DNA of 64,000 nucleotides from Caldicoprobacter oshimai DSM 21659. GTDB lineage: Bacteria; Bacillota; Clostridia; Caldicoprobacterales; Caldicoprobacteraceae. Within the stretch, counting starts at the first letter, position 1. Every line of letters begins with the position of its first letter. A model generated the notes under the pieces. That model searched no databases. It was not told the origin of the DNA and worked only from the letters and a program-made list of their open reading frames with translations. The DNA lies in contig JAGB01000003.1 in assembly GCA_000526435.1 (NCBI GenBank), forward strand, positions 62,001 to 126,000, written 5' to 3'. Shown one piece after another: positions 1-9,358 of the stretch. Made by a program: the position numbers and the translations under genes.

Positions 1-195
1 AAAGCGTTTAAGCAAAAAATACACAACGGTAAAGCCACCGGCTGCAACCGCCGCACTTATCAAAACCATATACCATCCGGCTGTTCCCACTTTTCTCACT
101 ATTATGTTGGGGTCAGTGAAAAATTCCTTTGCCATACAGGCGATTACCAGGACAGCAATGGCTTCTTTATTTCCGAATTTACCTTGTTCTACCAA
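1..195 (-). CDS. Spore germination permease, GerB/GerAB family (N-terminal part, runs off the window)
   Basis: This is the first 65 codons of a gene that continues past position 1. It starts at a TTG (193-195) just inside the 3' end of the upstream gerA-type gene, with AGGGGTG as ribosome site. The opening residues GKFGNKEAIAVLVIACMAKE are typical of the amino-acid-permease-like B subunit of germinant receptors, and a hydrophobic helix follows (WYMVLISAAVAAGGFTVVYF). In this family the B subunit sits in the spore inner membrane and forms the germinant-sensing receptor with the A and C subunits. The overlap with the A gene implies translational coupling. The assignment rests on the N-terminal motif and on context; the C-terminal part cannot be seen. 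Confidence 0.8.
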   Translation of the reverse strand, partial: MVEQGKFGNKEAIAVLVIACMAKEFFTDPNIIVRKVGTAGWYMVLISAAVAAGGFTVVYFLLKRF

Positions 196-198
196 TTG

Positions 199-2055
199 TT
201 ATTCACCCCTTTTGTGGTACAACCCGCTTCTTCTGCTCACTGTATCCAGATAATTTCCTGTTACCGGCTGTTTGTACAGGGGTTTTCTCACAATTAAATC
301 ACTGCTGCGCCTGGTTTTTGGCGTAAAAGGCGCCAAAAACGGCACTCCAAATGACTTCATGCTGCAGGTCAAAGCCAGCAAAATGGTCAAGCCAACTGAA
401 ATGCCGTAAAACCCCAGCACAGCACCCATAAAGATGAAGAAAAACCTTATAATCCTTATAGCCATTGCCAGGGAATAATTGGGTATAACGAAATTCCCGA
501 TTCCTGTTATTGCTACAATGATGATGAGTATGGGGCTTACAAGTCCTGCCGCAACGGCAGCCTGCCCCAGTATTAACGCCCCTATAATGCCCAGCGTCTG
601 ACCTATAAGCCCCGGAACCCTGATACCGCCCTCACGAATCAACTCAAAAGCAACCTCCATAAGCAGAACCTCAACCACAACGGGGAATGGGACGGCTTCC
701 CTCATCTTGAGTATGGACAGCAGCAGAGGAGTGGGAATCATCTCGCTGTGAAACTGCACAAGTGCCATCCAGAGCCCTGGTACCAGCGAAGCAATCAGTA
801 CCCCCAAAAATCTGGTAAGCCGGATGAACATCCCATACTGCCATCGGAGCATTGTATCCTCTGAGGAATGTAAAAGGTGAAAGAATGTGACAGGGACCGC
901 TATCACAAAAGGTGAACCCTCACACACTATAACCACCTGCCCCTCCATAATGAAAGAAGCCGCTCTATCGGGCCTTTCGGTGCTTATCACCTGTGGGAAA
1001 AGCATAAAAGGATTGTCCTCGAGAAGCTGCTCTAGCATTCCGCTTGATTCCACAAAATCGTATTTTATATTCCTTATACGCCTTTTAACTTCTTTTACCA
1101 GTTCAGGATCTGCTGTGTCATCCAAATAAACCAGAGCGCAGTTGATCCTATTTTTGTTGCCCACCGGCAAAATTTCGGTTATCAACTTTTCGCTCTTTAT
1201 TATTTTCCTCAGCAATGAAAGATTGGTCCTCAAATTCTCGGTAAAACCCTCCTGCGGCCCCCTTATGACGTTCTCGGTCCTGGGAGCCTCAATGCTTCTC
1301 TTTTCAAACCCCCGGCTCTCAATCAAAAGGGCCTCGTTGCAGCCATCGATAAATAGCGCAGTTACACCGTTCAAAATTTGAGGAATTATTTTGCTGTACT
1401 CTTTGATCCTGCTCACCTGATAGATTGATATCACATTCCTGATTATATAATCCAGGATATCCTCCTGGCTAAAGTCTTTAAAATTCGCGGTATCCATAAG
1501 CTGAGGCAGGACAAACTGGTTAATGACCGTCTTGTCCATCATCCCATCCACAAACACCAGGAAAGCCTTGATTCTCTTTGCAACGTTGAACTCCCTGATG
1601 ACTATATCCTGGTTTTTGGGCACACTAAACTTCTGCTTTACATACTCGATATTGACGGCAATATTTGGAGCTACCATGCCGTTTTTAATTAAAGCAATAT
1701 CCCTCTCATCGATTCCCGCACCCTGACTGCCCTGTCCTGCACCCTTCTTTTGCCTGTTTCTCCTTCTTATTACAACTGCAGGCCTGCCTGTGCTTGCAGC
1801 ACCATCTTTCGCCTGCTTGCTCGTATTAGCCGCGCTGCCACTTACCTGATTATTTTCTCTGGTCTGCTGGTCATCTGCCTGCCTTAAAATCTTTTGCCAG
1901 TCTATTTCCTCGCTGGTGTTCTCCTGGCTATCATTTCCCTCGGCATTTTCGGAAGATTGACTTTGGTCCTGTGAATATTCTTCTGCTTTGAATTTTTGAG
2001 GAGGCTTGTATGTAAAGAGGTCAATAACGGCCTTTAAAATGTTTGGCATACTCAT
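199..2055 (-). CDS. Spore germination protein, GerA family (receptor A subunit)
   Basis: About 618 residues. A hydrophilic N-terminal region carries a low-complexity linker rich in Q, S, N and E (roughly residues 30-110). A conserved soluble domain follows (IVIREFNVAKRIKAFLVFVDG), then a C-terminal membrane block of about five helices. That layout is diagnostic of GerA-type subunits, which work with GerB and GerC to sense germinants in the spore inner membrane. The frame is open upstream, but the ATGs at 2055 and 2049 follow AAAGGTG and begin MSMPNILKAV, so I start there rather than at 2181. The next gene (B subunit) overlaps the stop codon. The polar linker is longer than in many homologues. 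Family call is firm; the germinant is unknown. Confidence 0.93.
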   Translation of the reverse strand: MSMPNILKAVIDLFTYKPPQKFKAEEYSQDQSQSSENAEGNDSQENTSEEIDWQKILRQADDQQTRENNQVSGSAANTSKQAKDGAASTGRPAVVIRRRNRQKKGAGQGSQGAGIDERDIALIKNGMVAPNIAVNIEYVKQKFSVPKNQDIVIREFNVAKRIKAFLVFVDGMMDKTVINQFVLPQLMDTANFKDFSQEDILDYIIRNVISIYQVSRIKEYSKIIPQILNGVTALFIDGCNEALLIESRGFEKRSIEAPRTENVIRGPQEGFTENLRTNLSLLRKIIKSEKLITEILPVGNKNRINCALVYLDDTADPELVKEVKRRIRNIKYDFVESSGMLEQLLEDNPFMLFPQVISTERPDRAASFIMEGQVVIVCEGSPFVIAVPVTFFHLLHSSEDTMLRWQYGMFIRLTRFLGVLIASLVPGLWMALVQFHSEMIPTPLLLSILKMREAVPFPVVVEVLLMEVAFELIREGGIRVPGLIGQTLGIIGALILGQAAVAAGLVSPILIIIVAITGIGNFVIPNYSLAMAIRIIRFFFIFMGAVLGFYGISVGLTILLALTCSMKSFGVPFLAPFTPKTRRSSDLIVRKPLYKQPVTGNYLDTVSRRSGLYHKRGE

Positions 2056-2196
2056 CACACCTTTCAAGCTACCCGCAATAAACCCTAAAGTTATTATGGC
2101 GTACCAAAAAATATTTATGCTTGTATTCCCAGGGCAAACTTTAAGGTGAGCGTAAAGAGGTGAATAAATGCAGTGACACAACGTTGTTTTGTAAAA

Positions 2197-2227
2197 ACAA
2201 AAAACCTTCGGAATTTTCCGAAGGTTT
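2197..2227 (-). terminator. Rho-independent terminator after tRNA-Val
   Basis: Read leftwards, an 11-bp stem AACCTTCGGAA / TTCCGAAGGTT with a short loop is followed by TTTTGTTTTT. It lies 10 nt past the CCA end of the tRNA gene and before the gerA gene. Confidence 0.85.
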
Positions 2228-2236
2228 AGATTTCGC

Positions 2237-2312
2237 TGGTGGGACCTACTGGACTCGAACCAGTGGCCTCCACAATGTGAGTGTGGCGCTCTCCCAGCTG
2301 AGCTAAGGTCCC
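2237..2312 (-). tRNA. tRNA-Val (CAC anticodon)
   Basis: A 76-nt cloverleaf with an encoded CCA end. The acceptor stem pairs GGGACCT with AGGTCCC, the D arm is GCTC/GAGC, the anticodon stem is CCACA/TGTGG around loop CTCACAT (anticodon CAC, reads GUG), and the T arm is ACTGG-TTCGAGT-CCAGT. It appears to be a single-gene unit with its own terminator. Confidence 0.97.
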
Positions 2313-2430
2313 GCCCCTATTTAACTTTGTATTGTTATTATATACCCGGAACTTTGCATTTGTCAATAGGGGAGAACTTATCAAATTTTTTCTTTTACCT
2401 GCCAAAACAGTCCAGGCAGACCTTTCGATC

Positions 2431-2505
2431 AAGTCCAAATTCTTGTGTAAAATTTTCCCTGGGAGTGTAAACATTTTTGTGTAAAGGGGCTTTTGGCTCA
2501 TTTCT
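2431..2505. repeat. Two juxtaposed IS256-like terminal sequences (remnant)
   Basis: GATCAAGTCCAAATTCTTGT (from about 2429) matches the right end of the IS256-type element at 5844/42511. About 45 nt further on, TTTTTGTGTAAAGGGGC matches its left end (4347 onwards). The transposase body is absent. This looks like a scar of nested or excised copies. Confidence 0.5.
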
Positions 2506-2732
2506 GGTATTATCAGAGTTGGCAGGCGGTTTTTCACCTTAAAAAGGATGCTGGAGAACTGAAGATAAACATATACAGAGCACAACCGGAAGGCAATTTG
2601 AGGCTTGAATTTGCAAAGGAAGATCCGACTGTTGTGGATTATAGCTTTATAGCTATGCCGAAACGGGGTGCAAACTTCTTTGGCACAAACTATCTAGAGA
2701 TAATCGAGACATTCCTGCAACAGCAACCATAA
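2493..2732 (+). CDS. Hypothetical protein fragment
   Basis: A 79-codon frame. From about residue 18 it has a protein-like composition (KKDAGELKINIYRAQPEGN, later YSFIAMPKRGANFFGTNYLE). The first residues lie in the IS256-end scar, so this is probably the tail of a gene cut off at its 5' end. There is no convincing ribosome site. An AGTCATTTGACT repeat followed by a run of T lies just after the stop and may be a weak terminator. I do not recognise the family. Confidence 0.3.
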   Translation: MAHFWYYQSWQAVFHLKKDAGELKINIYRAQPEGNLRLEFAKEDPTVVDYSFIAMPKRGANFFGTNYLEIIETFLQQQP

Positions 2733-3003
2733 AGGGGTAGTCATTTGACTATTTCTTTTTTTATAATTGATTTATCGGCGTTTGTACAGGAAGGACTACA
2801 ATTTATGTAAGCGTAAAATAATTCCCACCTTGACAAAAAACATTATTGTGTGGGTACAAATTGTACAATTGGAATAAGAAAAATGGCTTAATTTCAAACT
2901 TTTTCATACTTTAACTGACAAAAATTAGCAGCTTAAACTGACGATGTCAAACTATTGCAATGAAAACAATTCTCACCTTCTATATGGTGGGAATTTCGTA
3001 TCT

Positions 3004-3460
3004 CTATTTCACCCTGCAACAAACTGGCAAAGTAGGTGACCATGGTAAAATCTCGTCTAGCGCTTCCTTATCCTCTATATCCATATTTGGCAGTTTCTCG
3101 AATAAATACTTCAAATACTCAAACGGATTTGACCCATTCTCCTTGGCAGTCTCAACTATACTGTAAATCGTTGCCCTGGTTCTTACCCCTTTTGGCGTAT
3201 TGTTAAAAAGCCAGTTCTTCCTTCCTATCATAAACGGTTTTATCGACTTCCCGCTTATGTTGTTGTCTATCTCCAGCCTACCATCCAACAAAAATGCTGT
3301 AAGTTTATCCCATTGATTTAGGCAATACCTAATGGCCCCACCTAACACGCTCTTAGGCAGTACTCTTGGCATATGGTATTTTAAATACGAATAAAACTCA
3401 TCCAGTATCGGCTTACTCCACTTCAATCGCTCCTCATATCTCTCCTCAGGCGTATTGATG
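3004..3460 (-). pseudogene. IS66 transposase TnpC, C-terminal fragment
   Basis: About 140 residues of the DDE transposase C terminus, including the YCLNQWDKLTAFLLDGRLEI region and the terminal DEILPW motif of IS66 TnpC. Compared with copy 2 (45284-46256), the sequence jumps at about 3455 from the ERYEERLK region straight to the start of the tnpC leader. The whole N-terminal and central part, including the zinc-binding region, is therefore deleted. It cannot be functional. Confidence 0.85.
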
Positions 3461-3527
3461 TATCTTCATTGTATTCAACACTAACTGCTAAAAACCTTCA
3501 ACTCTTCAAAAAATTTTTAAAAATTCC

Positions 3528-3882
3528 TTATATTACCGTATTCACAGTGACTTTTTTATGTGCACTTCTCTGCTCTAGCGACAATCCATCCAGTAACCAT
3601 CTCAGTTCCCTTATGCTTATTTCTGCTGTACCTGCCCCTTCCTTTGGCCAATCAAATTTCCCTTTCTCCAGCCTTTTGTAGTAAAGCCAGAATTCGTTGT
3701 GGTCCCACTGCAGTATCTTTTATCTTGTCCCTGCTCTTCTTGCAAAACACGAATAGAACTGTTGAAAAAGAATCTAAAGCAAAGCTTTGCTACATGATAG
3801 CCGCCAGAGAATCTATTGATTTCCACAGGTCGGTACTTCCGTATGCAAGATAAACCTTGTCAACACAAATCGGGCTTAGCAT
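3528..3882 (-). pseudogene. IS66 accessory protein TnpB, frameshifted
   Basis: Aligned by eye with the intact TnpB of copy 2 (46300-46653), this stretch retains the start and stop surroundings but carries small indels, for example an extra T in the CAGTATCTTTTATCTTGTCC region. These throw the frame, and the longest remaining frame (3617-3826) is out of register. In IS66 elements TnpB is required for transposition. Confidence 0.8.
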
Positions 3883-3932
3883 AGAGCACTCAACATCTTT
3901 ATAATATCAAGTAGCAGTTTCTGGTCAAAACC

Positions 3933-4196
3933 CTATCTTACATCAATAACAGCGGGACCAACTTTTACGTTTAAAACATTGCAACCAGATGTGTCTTCTT
4001 GGCCACTTAAATTAACAGGTAACCATTGGACTGTATTATAAGTTTGTTCTTCTTTTATAGATTCTTTTCTTAGCCAATAGTGCAGCTGTCTTACGCTTAT
4101 GTTGTGCTGTTTGCAGAATGCCTCTTTACTTAAACCGCTGGCTCTGTATGCTTCAATTCTGGCTTTCCATTGTTGTTCCCGTTCTTTGTGTGTCAT
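3933..4196 (-). pseudogene. IS66 accessory protein TnpA, nonsense-truncated
   Basis: Begins MTHKEREQQWKARIEAYRAS, the helix-turn-helix N terminus of IS66 TnpA/InsG-like proteins (SVRQLHYWLRKES). A stop after VIDVR replaces the CAG (Gln) codon found at the same place in copy 2 (VIEVRQGFNEK), so about 20 C-terminal residues are lost. The start is chosen at MTHK because GGAGGGATT precedes it. Confidence 0.8.
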
Positions 4197-4431
4197 AGAT
4201 AATCCCTCCTTGACTTCTTTATCTAAGATATTTGAATTCAAAATCCCGGATATATGCCTCCATAAAGTGCGAGGCTTGCGGCGAATATGCCGCCGAGAGC
4301 AGTATAAGGCTTAAGTATGGGCGAAAGGTCAGTTAAGTCCATATAATTGTGTAAAAAGGGGTTGAGCCACCCCCACCCCTCTGGTTAGAATTAAAAATGT
4401 AAAAACCAAAACCTAACTGGAGGGATGAGAA

Positions 4432-5662
4432 ATGGCTCAATACAATATTACCATTGATTCTGAAATTTTGCACTATCTTTTTTTAAAAGGAGCTAAAGAT
4501 GAAGGTATGGCTAAGTTACTAGAGTCTGTATTGAATCAAGTACTGCAGGCACAGGCTACCGAACAGATTAAAGCCGAACCATATGAAAGGACTAAAGAAA
4601 GAGAAGATTATCGTAACGGTTATTACAAAAGAGGGAGGATTAGACACAAGAGTTGGGAATATAGTATTGCAGATTCCTAGGTTTAGGTATGGGAAATTTA
4701 CAACTGATTTATTTCAACGTTATCAACGGAGTGAACAGGCACTATTACTTGCCCTAATGGAAATGGTAGTTAATGGTGTATCTACAAGGAAGGTTGAAGA
4801 AATAACATATGAACTTTGCGGTACTGAATTTTCCAGATCTACTATATCTGAGCTATGCAAGAACCTTGATCCAGTAGTTCAAGGATGGATTTCCAGGCCA
4901 CTTAATGAAAAGAGGTTTCCATTTGTTATAGTAGATGCCATGGTAATAAAGGTAAGGGAAGAAGAGAGAGTTCGGCAAAGAGGGTTATTAATTGCCATTG
5001 GGATAAATGAAGAAGGTTACCGAGAGGTATTAGGATTTATGGTAGGGGATAGTGAGAGTGAGGAAAGCTGGGGAGAATTTTTCTCATGGCTCAAGCAGAG
5101 GGGATTACATGGGGTAGACCTTATAGTATCAGACCAACATAAAGGGCTTATACGAGCTATCAGGCAGCATTTTCAGGGAGCAACATGGCAGAGGTGTCAG
5201 ACACATTTTATGCGAAATATTCTTGATAAGACACCAAAACAGTTACAAAAAGAGGTTCATAGCAAGGTAAGGGCTATATTGGAAGCACCTGACTCAAAAA
5301 CGGCAAGGAAGCTGTTAAATGATGTATTAGAGGAGTACAAAGAGAAGGCCCCCAAGGCTATGGAGGTATTAGAGGAAGGGTTTGAAGATGCGACAGCGGT
5401 ATTGGAACTTCCTGAGCAATACCGTAGGAGGCTGCGTACTACCAATGGGTTAGAGCGGTTAAATGAAGAGATAAGGCGAAGAGAGAGGGTGATAAGGATA
5501 TTTCCGAACAGGGAATCCGCAATACGCTTAATAGGGGCACTGCTGATGGAAATAGATGAGAGGTGGGGAAGTGGAAAAAGATATTTTGACATGAGTGAGT
5601 GTTTTGAATGGTGTAGTAGCAAAGCACAGAAGCTGAAGGAAAAGGTAGTATTAATAGGTTAG
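4432..5662 (+). pseudogene. IS256/mutator-family transposase, copy A, frameshifted
   Basis: The reading frame begins MAQYNITIDSEILHYLFLKG after a GGAGGG site, and breaks at about 4632. There the sequence reads AAAGAGGGAGGATTAG, where copy B has AAAGAGGATTAG, a 4-nt tandem duplication. The rest (4636-5662) carries all the DDE landmarks: VIVDAMVIKV, IVSDQHKGLI and GLERLNEEIRRRERVIRIFP. The intact product would be about 400 residues. Restoring the frame would need only the removal of four bases, so inactivation looks recent. Confidence 0.9.
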
Positions 5663-5703
5663 TGTAATCACCACTGCTAAGAGTTATAAAACTGCTGGAG
5701 GCT

Positions 5704-5757
5704 CTTTTAGGTCAAGGACGGGCGCAGCCCGGCGATAGCGAATCCTTGACCTAAAAG
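5704..5757. repeat. Subterminal stem-loop of IS256 copy A
   Basis: CTTTTAGGTCAAGGA (5704) pairs perfectly with TCCTTGACCTAAAAG (5743). The loop contains the smaller palindrome GGGCGCAGCCC. It lies between the transposase stop and the right end of the element, and is conserved in copy B. It may block read-through transcription. Confidence 0.85.
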
Positions 5758-6086
5758 AAGCCGGAAGCAGTAAAATTTAAAGATTAGTGGTGATAATTTA
5801 ACCTGATTCTAGCCAGAGGGAATTTTACACAAAAATTTGGACTTGATCCTCCGCCTTAAACTTAGATATGAAGTTGTAAGTAATATAATGTAACATGCAA
5901 CACTCTTGTCAGTTACAATTAATTATAACACACATTTGACAAATCGTCAAAACTTAATAAGAAATTTCCAGAAATTGGTCAGTTGTAAAATTAAATGCAA
6001 CACCCCAAAAAATTACAGAACCATAGTGAGAAATCCTGTATGATATTGATATCCAAAACAAACTAACCATACAAGGAGGTCTCACT

Positions 6087-6434
<348 letters not shown>

Positions 6435-6440
<6 letters not shown>

Positions 6441-7653
6441 TAATATAATAGGTATAATAGGTAGTTGTAAAATAAACCCTAAATGGAAAAACAAACCTAT
6501 GGTTTGCACAAAAACCCTATTCTCCACTAAAGTCTTTACCCCTGCTCCCTTAAGCTCTGTACCCTCAAGCTTTGTCACCTTAAACCAAGTGATAAGATTG
6601 TGTGTCATGGCCATCATCCACAAAAAAGTATAAATGCCATAAAATTTGCTGGTCCTCAGGTTCTTTATACCATACGTGTTCTTTGCCATCTTGAAAAATG
6701 CTTCTATCGTTTGCCTCCCATTGTAAAAATGAAAAGCCTCCACACAAGATAACTTCTTCCTGCTTATGTTGGTATAAAGCAACGTATAAGTTAAATTACC
6801 ATCTTTCCCCCGAAACCGTACCAGTATAACTCTCACTCTCCCCTCTTGAGGAAGTTCATATACCCACGCTCCGTCACTTACCTGCTTGTATGCATTTTTC
6901 GGTACCTCTTTTGCAATAATGGCTGCTGTTCTTGTAGAATATCCCTTAATAATAAATTTAAGTCCTTTAATACTCATAAGTCTTTCTATGTTTTCTAAAG
7001 AACCATAACCACTGTCCAGCCTGACTATCAACCTCCCCTCTTTTTGGAGGTTATCGATGATAATAAGTCTTCCAATCTATTCTGACAATGGGTATTCCCT
7101 GGGTCTAAATATAAGTCAACAATCTCCGAATGTTCTCCTGCAAAAGCCGCCGACAGCTGATAACCTTTTTTACCTGCTTTATTAGAAAAATAACCCTTGC
7201 TAGCAAACTCATAGGTCTTCCCGCTGGCCAACAAACCAGACTGATCAATATCTATTACCACTGGCTCAGAAGAATGTACGGAATGGCTGTGCTCCGTAAA
7301 CAGTTGATTATGAATATCCCTGAGCTGGATTATACTTTCTTCATCAGTGCGAGTCAACAATCTGTTTATCTGCGATTGGTCAGGAAATCGCTCCATAGAA
7401 AGCATATTAGCAGCCAGGCTTTCGGGTCCTAATATTTCATTGATATCCTTAGTATATTCACATCCCATAATAATAGAAGCTATAAGGGTAAACAATTTCT
7501 GAGTAACGGTATAGCGAACCTCCTTCATGTTGAGTTTAAAAGTTTCAAAAGATTTGAAAAAGCCAATATTGAGAGCAAACTGTAGTACTGAAGCCACACC
7601 GAAATAGTCTCATTGGTATTGCAATCAGTAGCTGAAAATGTTATTCTATCCAT
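6435..7653 (-). pseudogene. IS1380-like (IS4 superfamily) transposase with two frameshifts
   Basis: Starts at 7653 (MDRITFSATDCNTNETISVW), shifts frame at about 7600 into ASVLQFALNIGFFKSFETFK, and shifts again by one base at about 7028 between SSITSKK and LIVRLDSGYGS. Landmarks are VVIDIDQSGL, the second acidic motif LIVRLDSGYGSLENIE and FYNGRQTIEAFFK, as in IS1380 DDE enzymes. About 400 residues in all, close to family length. A fragment of a related transposase lies at 50443-50625. Confidence 0.8.
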
Positions 7654-7723
7654 AGGGTAATACCACCTTTCGTTTATTTTTTTTGTGATAAGTAACTATT
7701 TCGACAAAGGTGGCTATTACCCT
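7650..7723. repeat. Inverted repeat upstream of the IS1380-like transposase
   Basis: GGTAATACCACCTTTCG (from about 7655) is mirrored by CGACAAAGGTGGCTATTACC (ending near 7722). It spans the transposase leader and could be the element end or a hairpin that shields its translation start. The following 7724-7968 holds no gene I can support. Confidence 0.5.
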
Positions 7724-7968
7724 TTATGTAATTATTGGTATATCAATTATTGGAATTTTTATACATTTTCATTGCACTTGTTTGCACAAAATTTTCGTAC
7801 CTAGCCTTCTTCTCTTAATCCTGCTTTTCACTTACATCACTCCAACTTATATTTTTTATCCTAATTTTAGTATATCATATAGAAAATATTTTCCAAAACA
7901 GTTGCGTTTAAAAATTTTATGAAAGTGGCCGTTAGAATGGATTGCTCAAACACAGGGGTATAGTAATA

Positions 7969-8196
7969 TTAGGGTATTGCTCGCTTACACTGAAATTCGT
8001 ATAAAAAGCTTTGGAGTACAAAAGTGCGCTCTAAGTCTTGTTGCGTAATGTGTATACCATTAACACTTACAAGCACTTTGTTTTTTCGCGCATCGAGTAT
8101 GCCCTTAATTTTCTTCCCCAGCGAAAAAAAATTATTATTCGCTGACACAGATTGTATTATAAAAACAATCGCGCGAATAATGTTATGACGAAACAT
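7969..8196 (-). CDS. Hypothetical protein fragment
   Basis: A 75-codon frame. Its middle (KVLVSVNGIHITQQDLERTF) faintly resembles the N-terminal helix region of SurA/PrsA-type foldases, but the first third looks like read-through of non-coding DNA. There is no good ribosome site. Just upstream (about 8223-8350, same strand) another open stretch reads IEIDPRLYSNCCFQGSLVGD and ends FMRH-stop, also without a start. I regard both as debris of one or two decayed genes. Confidence 0.25.
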   Translation of the reverse strand: MFRHNIIRAIVFIIQSVSANNNFFSLGKKIKGILDARKNKVLVSVNGIHITQQDLERTFVLQSFLYEFQCKRAIP

Positions 8197-8365
8197 TTTT
8201 TAGAGCTAAATTTCTTCAACATGTCAATGCCTCATAAAATCACCTACAAGTGACCCTTGGAAACAACAATTGCTGTATAAGCGGGGATCAATTTCGATGC
8301 TTGACTCCGCACCCAGGCTGTCAGCAAAACCCCGAAAACTTTCTATTATGGCATAAAATTCACAT

Positions 8366-8950
8366 TTAATTGCTGTAGCTTAATGAGTAATTGTTCTTCC
8401 TGAGTTCATTTTCAAGTCGAGCACCTAGAGAGGGAGGGATGTTTACGTTAATACCCTCTGTTGTAAGAGCTATATATTTATCTGCATTTAAATAACTCGG
8501 TCCCGTTATGGCAAATTCCTCTACTACTTCCCCGTTTTCCTTGATTTGAATACTGACACCAAAAGGGCAGTTGAATCCACCTTTAAGATGATTCTTCTCA
8601 TTTTTTATCGCTTCGTAAAATTCCTCTGCCAGTGTATCATCATATATAAGCGCTTCTCCACAGGTTGTGATGACTCTCATGTACTTTCCTTTTGGCGTTT
8701 CCACCTCGGCATTTGATAAAGCCTTTAAATAGTTGTAAAGCTCTTGATTCTGCACAATATGCTCATCTCCTCGGAATATGACACGATGGATTCCTTTTTC
8801 TTTTCCTGATATTATTTGTAGCTCGCCGGCGTTTTTAAATAATATTTTAGTTTCATAGGCGGCGTCAAAATCTTTCCCGGCTAAAATATGTTTTTCATCA
8901 TCTGTGAGATAAGTTGTAACATTAAACAAATATTTATTTTTTATAAGCAA
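8366..8950 (-). CDS. Hypothetical protein, uncertain N terminus
   Basis: 194 codons from a TTG at 8950, with no membrane helices or signal peptide. It contains a run predicted as mixed alpha/beta (LTDDEKHILAGKDFDAAYET; later IKENGEVVEEFAITGPSYLN). The frame stays open upstream to 9010 (NRDVIETFVKLYNQSLLIKN), which also looks coding but has no start codon. Either it uses a rare start or it has lost its 5' end. It follows two other small genes on the same strand. I do not recognise the family. Confidence 0.5.
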   Translation of the reverse strand: MLIKNKYLFNVTTYLTDDEKHILAGKDFDAAYETKILFKNAGELQIISGKEKGIHRVIFRGDEHIVQNQELYNYLKALSNAEVETPKGKYMRVITTCGEALIYDDTLAEEFYEAIKNEKNHLKGGFNCPFGVSIQIKENGEVVEEFAITGPSYLNADKYIALTTEGINVNIPPSLGARLENELRKNNYSLSYSN

Positions 8951-9007
8951 TGACTGATTGTAAAGCTTGACAAATGTTTCAATTACGTCCCTGTTAGAAT
9001 TGCTTTC

Positions 9008-9340
9008 TTAATTACCCATATACGTATTATCAAGGCTCTTTATGCTCATCCTACTTATTCTTTCATAGGGTATAACGACTTTTGGAGGAACTAAACTGAA
9101 AAAACCTTTTAGAGAGTAATAATTATCCAACATGTAATTCTCTATTTTCAATGCCAGATCTGTTGGTATTTTAAACACCAAATAAGGGCTACCCGGCGCG
9201 CTGCGGTCAATATAACAGGCACAACATATTTCATCAATCCAGCTTATATCAAGTTCTTCTACCAGTTCCCAATTACCATTACCAGCTTGAAGAATCCTTA
9301 TTTTGTGCATAAAAGGAAGGTTTACATGGCTTTGAGGCAA
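9008..9340 (-). CDS. Hypothetical protein
   Basis: 110 codons from a TTG (MPQSHVNLPFMHKIRILQAG), soluble, with two cysteines in EICCACYIDRSAPG. The start is poorly supported: there is no strong ribosome site, and ATG at codon 11 is an alternative. It lies 18 nt after the lipoprotein gene and in the same reading frame as that gene and the next one, each separated by one stop and a short gap. Family not recognised. Confidence 0.45.
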   Translation of the reverse strand: MPQSHVNLPFMHKIRILQAGNGNWELVEELDISWIDEICCACYIDRSAPGSPYLVFKIPTDLALKIENYMLDNYYSLKGFFSLVPPKVVIPYERISRMSIKSLDNTYMGN

Positions 9341-9358
9341 TAGGTCATAGTGCTTTAT

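Larger units (their letters stand above)
2807..4210 (-). mobile_element. IS66-family element, degenerate copy 1
   Basis: The left end GTAAGCGTAAAATAAT (2807) is the IS66 terminal repeat and matches the left end of copy 2 at 45087. The tnpA, tnpB and tnpC remnants follow in the same order and orientation as copy 2. Similarity to copy 2 stops at about 4210, just before the tnpA start region ends, so the right terminal repeat is missing. All three genes are broken. Confidence 0.85.
4335..5844 (+). mobile_element. IS256-family element, copy A
   Basis: About 1.51 kb, with related imperfect terminal repeats (AAGTCCATATAATTGTGTAAA and, inverted, AAGTCCAAATTTTTGTGTAAA). It contains one mutator-type transposase and a strong subterminal hairpin. 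A nearly identical copy lies in inverted orientation at 42511-44025. I could not find an 8-9 bp target duplication at either copy. Confidence 0.9.

Noticed and set aside
2226-2585. Minus-strand open frame of 119 codons across the tRNA gene
   Set aside because: It reads through tRNA-Val and its leader; a tRNA explains the sequence fully.
5257-5622. Antisense frames within the IS256 transposase (also at 42733-43038)
   Set aside because: Shadows of the transposase codon pattern; same in both copies, with no ribosome site.
4335-5844. Target-site duplications at both IS256 copies, and a test for an inversion between them by swapped flanks
   Set aside because: I compared flanks in direct and inversion-swapped pairings and found no 8-9 bp match, so neither simple insertion duplicates nor a past inversion can be shown.
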